Assembly: GCA_024654125.1 (NCBI GenBank)
Contig: JANLIC010000317.1
Span: 1 to 45,112, forward strand
Direction: 5' to 3'
From: Sulfuricaulis sp.
Lineage (GTDB): Bacteria; Pseudomonadota; Gammaproteobacteria; Acidiferrobacterales; Sulfurifustaceae
Length of the DNA: 45,112 bases
Below the pieces are notes generated by a model, which saw only the letters and a list, made by a program, of their open reading frames with translations, did not search any database and had not been told where the DNA came from. Made by a program: the position numbers and the translations under genes. Below, piece by piece: positions 35,632 through 43,661 of the stretch; the stretch's first letter is position 1, and each line of letters opens with the position of its first letter.

Positions 35632-37518
35632 ATGCTTTCTGCCATCCGCGAAAAAACCCAAGGGATCATCGCCACTTTCATTGTCGCGCTGATAGCCATT
35701 CCGTTTGCGCTATGGGGCGTCAATTCCTATTTCGATTCCGGGGGGCAGATCAATGTCGCCAAGGTAAATGGCATAGACATCACCCAGAATGAATACCGCA
35801 ACGAAATCGACCGGTTGCGTGGACGGGTGGAGCCTAAAACCCTCGATAATCCGCAATTCAAACTGTCCCTTCTGAACAATCTGATTGACCACACGCTGAT
35901 TATTCGGGATGCCGAGCATCAGGGCTACCGTGTCGGCAATGCACAGCTGGCTGAAATCATACGGAATCAGTCCAATTTTCAGCGTGACGGAAAATTCGAC
36001 GCGGGCTTGTATGAGTCCTTGCTGCGCCGCGAAGGCATGAATCCGAAGCAATTTGAAGCCAGGGTGCGCGATGAAATACTCGTCACCCATCTCCAGGCCG
36101 GCATCAGTGAAAGCCGGGTTATCACCCGCTCCGAGATGGCTGAAATCGCCCGCCTGTTGTCACAGATGCGGGAAGTTGCTTACGTCGTGATCGGCACGGA
36201 GTCGCTCATCGCGAGGGTAACGGTCACCCCGGAGGACATCGAACAGTACTATTCGGAGCATTCCGAAATGTTCCTGATCCCCGAACAAGTGCGTGTCGAG
36301 TATCTGCGCCTTTCCGCCGCCGACCACAATCAGAGCTATCGCCCCACGGAAGAAGAGCTTAACAGGGCCTACGCCGAAGAGGCGGCACGCTACGTGACTC
36401 CTGAGAAACACCGCGCCAGCCATATCCTGATTATCCTGCCCGCGCAGGCTGGCGAAGAAAAGACCAAAGAGGCGCTCGCCAGAATTCAGGGAATCGCCAA
36501 ACAGGCCCGAAGCGGTTCTGATTTCACCGGCCTGGCCAAGAAACTTTCCGAAGACACCACTACGGCTTCACAGGGCGGTGATTTGGGCGAAATCCGCCGC
36601 GGCGTGTTGCCCAAAGAGCTCGAAGACGCGGTGTACGCGTTGAAGCCCGGGGAAGTCAGTCAACCTGTGCGCAGTACCTACGGCTATCATCTGGTCAAGC
36701 TGACCAAGCACGCACCGGAAAAACGTAAACCGCTTGCCGATGTACGCCAGGAGCTTGTCGAAATCATACGTCGCCGGAAGGGCGAGGAAGTGTTTTTCGG
36801 CAAATCAGAGAGATTGCGCAATCTTGTCTACGAGCAGCCGGACAGTCTGATCCCGGCCGCCAAGGCGCTCGGTCTCGATATCCAGAAAAGCGACTGGTTT
36901 ACTCATGCGGGCGGGAGCGGAATCGCCGCGAACCCTAAGGTGGTGCAGGCCGCTTTCGAACCGGAGGTGCTGAGTCAGGCGCGCAACAGCGATGCCATCG
37001 ATATCAGTGCCGATACGCTGGTGGCCATCCGCGTGACCGACCGTCGTCCAGCCGGTCGCAAACCGATCTTGGAAGTGCGTCCGCAGATCGAGCGTCTGCT
37101 GAAACAGGAGCGAGCGTTGCAGCAGTCCCGCGAGATCGGTGAAGGTGTATTGCGCGAAGTCCGTGACGGCGGCTCGCTCAGCACCATTGCCGCCAAACAT
37201 GGTTTGAAATTCAAACCACCCATAACGATTTCACGCGAACAAACCGATGGGGTGGATTCGCGCATCGTTGAACACGCCTTCCGTGTACCTCGTCCCGCCG
37301 GCGATAAACCGGTTTACGATCTGGTTGACCTGAATAAAGAGGGCTATGCGCTGTTGGCGGTGAATCACGTGCGTGACGCCGCCTCCAAAGGCGTCGTTGA
37401 CGCGCAGAAAAAAATCCGCGCGATGCTTGAAGTGCGCCGTGGTGGTGATTATTTTAACAATTACCGGTCAGGGCTGCGGCAGAAGGCAGATATCAAGATT
37501 CATTCCGATCAGCTCTGA
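35632..37518 (+). CDS. ppiD: PpiD-type periplasmic folding chaperone / peptidyl-prolyl isomerase
   Basis: 628 residues. One N-terminal membrane anchor at about 12-34 (IIATFIVALIAIPFALWGVNSYF), a SurA-like N-terminal chaperone domain, a parvulin domain at about 261-365 (RASHILIILPAQAG, LSEDTTTASQGGDLGEIRRG, YGYHLVKLTKHAPE) and a long C-terminal helical part. Assists proteins leaving the Sec translocon. Position after lon and hup is the usual gammaproteobacterial one. Convergent with fabI, with 6 bp between the stops and a hairpin over the junction. Confidence 0.95.
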   Translation: MLSAIREKTQGIIATFIVALIAIPFALWGVNSYFDSGGQINVAKVNGIDITQNEYRNEIDRLRGRVEPKTLDNPQFKLSLLNNLIDHTLIIRDAEHQGYRVGNAQLAEIIRNQSNFQRDGKFDAGLYESLLRREGMNPKQFEARVRDEILVTHLQAGISESRVITRSEMAEIARLLSQMREVAYVVIGTESLIARVTVTPEDIEQYYSEHSEMFLIPEQVRVEYLRLSAADHNQSYRPTEEELNRAYAEEAARYVTPEKHRASHILIILPAQAGEEKTKEALARIQGIAKQARSGSDFTGLAKKLSEDTTTASQGGDLGEIRRGVLPKELEDAVYALKPGEVSQPVRSTYGYHLVKLTKHAPEKRKPLADVRQELVEIIRRRKGEEVFFGKSERLRNLVYEQPDSLIPAAKALGLDIQKSDWFTHAGGSGIAANPKVVQAAFEPEVLSQARNSDAIDISADTLVAIRVTDRRPAGRKPILEVRPQIERLLKQERALQQSREIGEGVLREVRDGGSLSTIAAKHGLKFKPPITISREQTDGVDSRIVEHAFRVPRPAGDKPVYDLVDLNKEGYALLAVNHVRDAASKGVVDAQKKIRAMLEVRRGGDYFNNYRSGLRQKADIKIHSDQL

Positions 37519-37522
37519 TCGG
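37505..37522. terminator. Hairpin at the ppiD/fabI convergence
   Basis: Perfect 8-bp stem CCGATCAG (37505-37512) with CTGATCGG (37515-37522) and a two-base loop, covering the ppiD stop. No clear T-run on either side; symmetric, so it may act on both transcripts. Confidence 0.4.
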
Positions 37523-37524
37523 GA

Positions 37525-38325
37525 TTATTCCAGCAGTTTAGCGTAGTCGAGGCCGATGGCCACGGTGTTAAAGCCACCATCCACGTAGGTGATCTCGCCG
37601 GTCACTCCGGAAGCAAGATCCGAGCACAGAAACGCCGCCACGTTCCCCACCTCATCTATGGTTACACCGCGCCCGAGCGGTGCCATCTTGTCGTTGTAGT
37701 CCAGCAGCTTCTTGAAGTCGCTGATGCCGGCGGCGGCCAGTGTACGGATCGGACCGGCGGAGATCGCATTGACGCGGATTCCCTCCGGACCAAGGGCCTG
37801 CGCCAGGGAGCGCACGTTGGCTTCCAAGCTGGCCTTCGCGAGACCCATGACGTTGTAATTCGGCACGGAACGATCCGCACCGATGTAAGTCAGTGTCAGC
37901 AGCGCGCCCTGGCGTCCCTGCATCATGGATCGGCCGGCCTTGGCCAGCGCGGTGAGACTGTAGGAGCTGATCTCGTGCGCGACACGGAACCCCTCGCGCG
38001 TTGTGACTTCCACGAAATTGCCTGCCAGTTGCTCGCGCAGCGCGAAGGCAACGGAGTGCACGATGATATCCAGTCCATCCCAGAAATCATCGAGGTGGGA
38101 GAACACGGCCTCAATTTGCTCGTCGCTCGATACATCACAGGGAATCAGGATGTCGGACTTGGTCTGGGCCGCGAGCTTCGCGACGCGTTCCCTCAATTTG
38201 TCGTTCTGATAGGTATAGGCGATCTCGGCGCCTTCCCGGTGCATGGCCTTGGCAATGCCCCAGGCAATGGACCGGTCACCCGCCACGCCCACGATCAGCG
38301 CCCGCTTGCCTGTCAGAAAGCCCAT
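37525..38325 (-). CDS. fabI: Enoyl-[acyl-carrier-protein] reductase (NADH), FabI
   Basis: Final reduction in each round of type II fatty-acid elongation. 266 residues, short-chain dehydrogenase fold. N-terminal [37 protein letters not shown], and the FabI-type catalytic set Y147, Y157, K164 (Y-x9-Y-x6-K). [17 protein letters not shown] is the substrate-loop region. By family this is the target of triclosan-type inhibitors. The leader contains a short direct repeat (38330-38395) and has only a weak ribosome-binding site. Confidence 0.97.
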   Translation of the reverse strand: MGFLTGKRALIVGVAGDRSIAWGIAKAMHREGAEIAYTYQNDKLRERVAKLAAQTKSDILIPCDVSSDEQIEAVFSHLDDFWDGLDIIVHSVAFALREQLAGNFVEVTTREGFRVAHEISSYSLTALAKAGRSMMQGRQGALLTLTYIGADRSVPNYNVMGLAKASLEANVRSLAQALGPEGIRVNAISAGPIRTLAAAGISDFKKLLDYNDKMAPLGRGVTIDEVGNVAAFLCSDLASGVTGEITYVDGGFNTVAIGLDYAKLLE

Positions 38326-38329
38326 GAAT

Positions 38330-38395
38330 GTAGCCCTGCTCGCTGCGCTCGCTCGTTTTGCCGTATTAAACGTAGCCCTGCTTTGCTCGTCTTGT
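38330..38395. repeat. Direct repeat in the fabI leader
   Basis: GTAGCCCTGCT at 38330-38340 and again at 38372-38382, each followed by a related CTCGT/TTG stretch; copies 42 bp apart. Rest of the 277-bp gap to the transporter gene: an AT-rich stretch 38388-38440 and the promoter at 38531-38539. Confidence 0.5.
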
Positions 38396-38530
38396 TATTC
38401 ATAAGGTTCTCCACCGGCTTATTGGTTTAAATCGGGACGTGGCCTGTCATATCGAGTGCATCCCGAAACTATTTGTCGCTACAGTAGCGAAAATTCACGT
38501 TCGCGGGAAGAGGGACGCAACGGTGTAATT

Positions 38531-38539
38531 TGGTATATT
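38531..38539 (+). promoter_or_regulatory. Extended -10 promoter of the peptide transporter operon
   Basis: TGGTATATT: TG plus TATATT (38534-38539), the extended -10 arrangement. About 65 bases before the ATG at 38603. No clear -35. Confidence 0.4.
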
Positions 38540-38602
38540 GACGGCGCAAACGGCACATTCATCCGGCACAACGGACATGGTTGGAGAACGGAATCAGAAA
38601 GC

Positions 38603-40777
38603 ATGAAACGCCCCGGCGCGACGCGCTATGCCTTGTTGGCGATTTCCCTGATTTTCTCCGCCGGTGCGGCGGCTTCCTGGAACAATCCCTATCCGGCGGC
38701 GGAGGCAAAAAGCAACATCCTCTATTCCGCCTTCCGCGAGCGTCCCAAGACCTTCGATCCCGCGCGCGCCTACAGCTCCAATGAGTATCTCTTCATCGCG
38801 CAGATCTACGAACCGCCGTTCCAGTATCACTATCTCAAGCGTCCGTATGCGCTGACGCCGCTTACGGCGGTATCGGTGCCAACGCCCGTCTATTTCGATA
38901 AGCACGGGCGGCGCCTGCCGCATAACACTCCGGCCGCGGCGATTGCCTACAGCGTGTATGAAATCCATATTCGCCCCGGCATCTACTATCAGCCGCACCC
39001 GGCCTTTGCGCGCGACGCCGACGGCCGGTATTTGTACCATGCTCTGAGCACGCACGATCTTGCCGGCATATATGCCATCGGTGATTTCCCCCGGACTGGC
39101 ACGCGTGAGCTGGCGGCGGCCGACTACGTGTACCAGATCAAGCGACTCGCGCATCCCAAGCTGCATTCGCCGATTCTGAGCGTCATGAATGAATACATCG
39201 TGGGGCTTCGGGATTACGCCGACACGCTGAAAAAAGAGTACGAAAAAATCGCCGGCGGCCGCGACACCGGTGTGTTTCTGAATCTCGCGAAATTCCCGCT
39301 CGCCGGCGTCGAGGAAGTGGATCGTTATACCTACCGCGTGAAGCTTCACGGCAAGTATCCGCAACTGCTTTACTGGATGGCCATGCCCTTTTTTGCCCCG
39401 ATGCCGCCCGAGGCCGACCGGTTTTTCTCGCAACCGGGCATGGCGGAAAAGAATCTCACGCTCGACTGGTTCCCCGTCGGCAGCGGTGCCTACATGCTCA
39501 CGGTCAACAATCCCAACCGTCAAATGGTGCTCGAACGCAACCCAAACTATCACGAGGAACTTTACCCCGCCGAAGGCGAACCGGAGGATGGCGCTGCCGG
39601 ATTGCTGGACGACGCCGGCAAGCCGATGCCTTTCATCGACAAGGTGGTTTTCAGTCTCGACAAGGAAAGCATCCCGCGCTGGAACAAATTTCTGCAAGGC
39701 TATTACGACCGCTCCGCGGTGTTGACGGAGGGCTTCGACCAGGCGATCCGTTTCACCGGCGAAGGCGACACGGAAGTCAGCGATACGATGAAGCAGAAAG
39801 GCATAAATCTGCGGACCAGCGTCGCCGCCTCGACCTATTACCTCGGTTTTAACATGCTCGATCCGGTGGTCGGTGGTAATACCGAACGCGGACGCAAGCT
39901 GCGCCAGGCCATTTCCATCGCCATTGATTTCGAGGAACAGATCTCTATTTTCGAAAACGGTCGCGGCATCGCGGCGCAGGGTCCGCTGGCACCGGGAATT
40001 TTCGGTTACCGCGAAGGACAGGCTGGCATCAACCCTTATGTCTATGACTGGGTTGACGGTAAACCCCGGCGCAAGCCGCTTGAATACGCACGACAACTGC
40101 TGGTGGAGGCGGGTTACCGGGGCGGCGTGGATCCCGCGTCGGGCAAACCGCTGTCGATCAATTATGAAACCCCGGCGATCGGACCGGAAAGAAAGGCCCA
40201 GCTCGATTGGATGCTCAAGCAGTTCAGCAAGCTCGGCATCCAGCTGGTGGTGCGCGCCACCGACTACAACCGCTTCCAGGAAAAGATACGCAAGGGCGAT
40301 GCGCAGATTTACGACTGGGGCTGGAACGCGGATTACCCCGATCCGGAAAATTTCCTGTTCCTGCTCTACGGGCCGAACAAGAAGGTGGGCCACGATGGCG
40401 AGAACGCCTCGAACTACGACAACCCGGAGTTCAACCGCCTGTTCGAGCGCATGAAGAACATGGAGAACACGCCCGAGCGGGCGGAAATTATCCATCGGAT
40501 GCTGGAGATTGCGCGGCGCGACTCCCCCTGGATTTGGGGCATGCACCCCAAGAATTTTCTGCTCGAACACTCGTGGATGTACAACGCCAAGCTGAATCAG
40601 ATGGCGAACAACACGCTCAAATACAGCCGACTCGATCCGGACAAGCGCGCGGAACGGCGCGTGGCCTGGAATCGCCCCGTGGTCTGGCCCATCGTGGCAG
40701 TACTAGGAGTGCTGGTGGTGGGCGCGGTCCCGGCCGTCGTGACGTACCGAAGAAGAGAGCGTGAGGGGGCGGTATGA
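38603..40777 (+). CDS. Peptide ABC transporter substrate-binding protein with C-terminal membrane anchor
   Basis: 724 residues from MKRPGATRYALL; in-frame sequence back to 38456 contains the promoter and has no signal-peptide character. Signal peptide about 1-24 (LLAISLIFSAGAAAS). Family SBP_bac_5 (dipeptide/oligopeptide/nickel type): SAFRERPKTFDPARAYSSNEYLF, LPLTWFPVGSG-like LDWFPVGSGAYML, ISIAIDFEEQISIF and DWGWNADYPDPENFLFLLYGP. Unusual: a hydrophobic helix at about 694-713 followed by YRRREREGAV, which would anchor the protein in the inner membrane instead of leaving it free in the periplasm. Two permease genes and an ATPase follow. In Pseudomonas the locus beside fabI is the Npp/Yej-type peptide transporter, so peptides or peptidyl antibiotics are likely substrates. 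The last codons lie in a repeat (40769-40839). Confidence 0.88.
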   Translation: MKRPGATRYALLAISLIFSAGAAASWNNPYPAAEAKSNILYSAFRERPKTFDPARAYSSNEYLFIAQIYEPPFQYHYLKRPYALTPLTAVSVPTPVYFDKHGRRLPHNTPAAAIAYSVYEIHIRPGIYYQPHPAFARDADGRYLYHALSTHDLAGIYAIGDFPRTGTRELAAADYVYQIKRLAHPKLHSPILSVMNEYIVGLRDYADTLKKEYEKIAGGRDTGVFLNLAKFPLAGVEEVDRYTYRVKLHGKYPQLLYWMAMPFFAPMPPEADRFFSQPGMAEKNLTLDWFPVGSGAYMLTVNNPNRQMVLERNPNYHEELYPAEGEPEDGAAGLLDDAGKPMPFIDKVVFSLDKESIPRWNKFLQGYYDRSAVLTEGFDQAIRFTGEGDTEVSDTMKQKGINLRTSVAASTYYLGFNMLDPVVGGNTERGRKLRQAISIAIDFEEQISIFENGRGIAAQGPLAPGIFGYREGQAGINPYVYDWVDGKPRRKPLEYARQLLVEAGYRGGVDPASGKPLSINYETPAIGPERKAQLDWMLKQFSKLGIQLVVRATDYNRFQEKIRKGDAQIYDWGWNADYPDPENFLFLLYGPNKKVGHDGENASNYDNPEFNRLFERMKNMENTPERAEIIHRMLEIARRDSPWIWGMHPKNFLLEHSWMYNAKLNQMANNTLKYSRLDPDKRAERRVAWNRPVVWPIVAVLGVLVVGAVPAVVTYRRREREGAV

Positions 40778-40839
40778 GCCGCGGAGCAGGGGCCCCACGT
40801 TACACATGGGGATGCGACCGGCGAATTGACGCAGGCCGC
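40769..40839. repeat. Two-hairpin repeat at the end of the binding-protein gene (copy 2 of 2)
   Basis: GCGGTATGAGCCGC, then GAGCAGGG, a CCCCA/TGGGG hairpin, then GATGCGACCGGCGAATTGACG and CAGG-CCGC. Matches the minus strand of 12631-12695 nearly base for base. It includes the stop codon of the gene. The rest of the 109-bp gap to the permease (40840-40886) has a GCCGCC/GGCGGC hairpin and the permease ribosome-binding site GGAGG. Confidence 0.75.
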
Positions 40840-40886
40840 CGACAAGGCGGCGCAAGTATTTTGCATGATAATTCGGAGGCGGTGCA

Positions 40887-41864
40887 GTGATCGGATACAT
40901 CATTCGCCGGCTGTTGTACGCCATCCCGATTCTGATCGGGGTAAACCTGCTCACTTTCACGCTGTTTTTCTTCGTCAACAGCCCGGATGACATGGCGCGC
41001 ATTCATCTGGGCGGCAAGCGCGTGACGCCCGAAGCCATTGTTAAGTGGAAAGACGATCATGGTTACAACAAGCCGTTGTTGTATAACAGCGGCAGGCCTG
41101 GTACGGGAAAAATCACGGACACTATTTTTTACCGTTATTCAGTAAGACTTTTCGTTTTTGATTTTGGCAGCTCCGACCAGGGTCGGGATATTCGAAACGA
41201 TATTTCCCAGCGCATGTGGCCGAGTCTGGCTATCGCCTTGCCGGTTTTTCTAGTCGGTATTCTGGTGCACATTACCTTTGCTATGCTGCTGGCGTTTTTC
41301 CGTGGAAGTTATCTCGACACTTCCGGTGTGGTGCTGTGCGTCATCATGATGTCTATATCCAGTTTGTTTTATGTCATCGGCGGACAATACCTCATCAGCA
41401 TGCTGCTGCGCCTGGTGCCGATCTCGGGCTATGACCTCGGATTCGAGGCCGTCAAATTCCTGATCCTTCCCATCATTGTCGGCGTGGTGGGCGGCATCGG
41501 CGCAAGCACGCGGCTTTATCGCACGTTTTTCCTGGAGGAAATCAACAAGGACTACGTGCGTACCGCGCGCGCCAAGGGTTTGTCCGAGTTGCGCGTGCTG
41601 TTTCGCCACGTGCTCAAGAATGCCATGATCCCGATTCTGACCGGCGTAGTGGTGGTGATCCCGCTGCTTTTTACCGGCAGCCTGATTCTGGAGTCGTTCT
41701 TCGCCATTCCCGGTCTCGGCAGCTACACCATCGACGCCATCCACTCGCAGGACTTCGCCATCGTGCGCGCCATGGTGTTTCTGGGATCGGTGCTGTACAT
41801 CACCGGTCTGATTCTGACCGACATCACCTATACGCTGGTCGACCCGCGCGTGCGGCTTGAATGA
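40887..41864 (+). CDS. Peptide ABC transporter permease, DppB/YejB type
   Basis: 325 residues, about six membrane helices, inner membrane. Opening IGYIIRRLLYAIPILIGVNLLTFTLFFFVNSP is typical of the first permease in DppB-like systems. The EAA loop that contacts the ATPase is EEINKDYVRTARAKGLSELRVLFRHVLKNAMIPILTG (about 216-252). A soluble stretch of about 60 residues follows the first helix. GGAGG precedes the start. The stop overlaps the next permease ATG by four bases. Confidence 0.93.
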   Translation: MIGYIIRRLLYAIPILIGVNLLTFTLFFFVNSPDDMARIHLGGKRVTPEAIVKWKDDHGYNKPLLYNSGRPGTGKITDTIFYRYSVRLFVFDFGSSDQGRDIRNDISQRMWPSLAIALPVFLVGILVHITFAMLLAFFRGSYLDTSGVVLCVIMMSISSLFYVIGGQYLISMLLRLVPISGYDLGFEAVKFLILPIIVGVVGGIGASTRLYRTFFLEEINKDYVRTARAKGLSELRVLFRHVLKNAMIPILTGVVVVIPLLFTGSLILESFFAIPGLGSYTIDAIHSQDFAIVRAMVFLGSVLYITGLILTDITYTLVDPRVRLE

Positions 41865-43270
41865 ACTCCATGCCATTTCAGCCTGAAATATTGTGGACTG
41901 ACTTTCTGATCTTTGTGTTGATCGGATCCTTTCTGGTGTTCATCGTCTATACCTTGCGTCACGAGCATCTGCGTGTGCCCTGGCGCCAGGTGGCGCGCCG
42001 GCCGATGGCTATGGCTTCCATGGTTATCCTGCTGGCCTATGTGGCCGTGGGGCTGATGGATTCCATTCATTTCCGTCCCTTGCAGGAAGGACAGAATCCG
42101 GAGGCGCCGGTTTATTCCAACGAGGTGTTGAGCCTGCTGGACAAGGCCGCGATGCCTTTGCGGGCGCGCACGGAGAAAACCTATTCTGCGCCGTTTGCCA
42201 TGCAAGCCTATTCAAAAGAAACCGTGGAATACCCTGACGGTGGGCACGCGCGTGAAAACCCGCGATTACTTTATGGCGGCGCGCATTTGCAGGATCCCAG
42301 CGAGCGTGCCGCGGATATCGTCCGGCGTGCCGGGACCGCCACGCTGGCGGCGTTGGGACTGTGGTCGCTGTTGGTGGTGGGTTTCCTGTTGTCCTGGCGT
42401 CAATCGCACGAGCCCTTGATGCAGACTGTACGCAGACTGGTGCGTGGCAAGGGTGAGTTTCCGTGGCGTGCCGTTTTGATCACGTCCGGCATTCTTATAA
42501 TTCTGGTGTTGAATGCCGTTTACCTGTCGCTCTACTACCACATTTTCGGCACCGATCAGGTGGGCCAGGATGTGTTCTACAAATCCCTGAAGAGCATTCG
42601 CACCGGGCTGGTGATCGGCACGCTCACCACGCTGGTCATGCTGCCGTTCGCGGCGCTGTTCGGCATCATGGCCGGGTATTTCCGCGGCTGGGTGGATGAT
42701 GTAATTCAATACGTCTACACCACTCTGAGTTCAATCCCCAGCGTGCTCCTGATTGCCGCTGCCATCCTGACTCTGCAAGCGTATATCGCGACCCATCCGG
42801 AATCGTTCACCAGCGCCACCGAGCGTGCTGACATCCGGCTGTTGTTTTTGTGCCTGATCCTCGGCGTCACCAGCTGGACCAGCCTGTGCCGGCTGTTGCG
42901 CGGCGAGACGCTCAAGCTGCGCGAGGTGGACTATATCCAGGCCGCCCGCGCTTTGGGAGCGAGTCACCTGTCGGTCATGGCGCGCCATATTCTTCCCAAC
43001 GTCATGCATATCATCCTCATTGCCGTGGTGCTGGATTTCAGTGGCTTGGTGCTGGCGGAGGCAGTCCTGTCTTATGTCGGCGTTGGCGTCGATCCGACCA
43101 TGGACAGCTGGGGCAACATGATCGTCAGCGCACGCCTGGAAATGGCGCGCGAGCCGCTGGTGTGGTGGAGCCTGGCCGCCGCGTTCGTGTTCATGTTCAG
43201 TCTGGTGCTGGCGGCCAATCTGTTCTCCGACGCCGTGCGGGATGCGTTTGATCCGAGGTTACGGAAGTGA
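41861..43270 (+). CDS. Peptide ABC transporter permease, DppC/YejE type, long form
   Basis: 469 residues, longer than the usual 300-340. An N-terminal helix (about 11-30), a second helix near 47-65, a periplasmic segment of about 80 residues, a helix near 165-185, then the standard transport domain. EAA loop: LREVDYIQAARALGASHLSVMARHILPNVMHIILI (about 353-387). GVGVDPTMDSWGNMI near the end is typical of DppC proteins. ATG overlaps the end of the first permease (ATGA). The ATPase gene lies 391 bp downstream, beyond a repeat. Confidence 0.93.
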   Translation: MNSMPFQPEILWTDFLIFVLIGSFLVFIVYTLRHEHLRVPWRQVARRPMAMASMVILLAYVAVGLMDSIHFRPLQEGQNPEAPVYSNEVLSLLDKAAMPLRARTEKTYSAPFAMQAYSKETVEYPDGGHARENPRLLYGGAHLQDPSERAADIVRRAGTATLAALGLWSLLVVGFLLSWRQSHEPLMQTVRRLVRGKGEFPWRAVLITSGILIILVLNAVYLSLYYHIFGTDQVGQDVFYKSLKSIRTGLVIGTLTTLVMLPFAALFGIMAGYFRGWVDDVIQYVYTTLSSIPSVLLIAAAILTLQAYIATHPESFTSATERADIRLLFLCLILGVTSWTSLCRLLRGETLKLREVDYIQAARALGASHLSVMARHILPNVMHIILIAVVLDFSGLVLAEAVLSYVGVGVDPTMDSWGNMIVSARLEMAREPLVWWSLAAAFVFMFSLVLAANLFSDAVRDAFDPRLRK

Positions 43271-43661
43271 CGCGTTCTACTGATTTTTATTTGCCGAACG
43301 GGATGCGCCCTTGCGCTAGGTTTTGTGTCGCCTGCGGCGACGCATACTTGTGGGTGGCTGACCCACGGCAGGTGACTTTTCTTTGGACAGACAAGGAAAA
43401 GTCACTAAAAGAAATCCGCCCCAGTCGCTTCGCCGCGCAAACACCACGCGGTGCCCTGCGTGCCTCGCTGCGGCCGGGCGCTCACTTAACTCGCCGGGCG
43501 CCCACAACGCGCCTCGGGCTCGATCAAAAGTCTCGCGACGACTCCCGGCCTAGCTCGGTGCTCGGCTCGCTCCGACGGGGATTTGAGCAGCCCACCTCAG
43601 TCCGTTACTTGGAGGTGTTTTCAAAATCCTCTATGGTCCAGCCGACTCTCGGGGGCGTTTG
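43271..43661. repeat. 391-bp repeat-like insert inside the ABC transporter operon
   Basis: Gene-free stretch between the second permease and the ATPase. It contains a GTCGCCTGCGGCGAC hairpin, GTGACTTTTCTTTG...AAGGAAAAGTCAC (a long imperfect dyad near 43370-43405), and a G+C-rich tail with CGCCGGGCG and GGTGCTCGGCTCGCTCCGAC. I recognise this combination from dispersed intergenic elements in several gammaproteobacteria. An open frame crosses it but has no protein character. The last 40 bases include the ATPase leader. Confidence 0.6.

Noticed and set aside
38594-40570. 658-codon minus-strand frame opposite the binding-protein gene
   Set aside because: Antisense shadow; the plus strand shows a signal peptide and SBP motifs.
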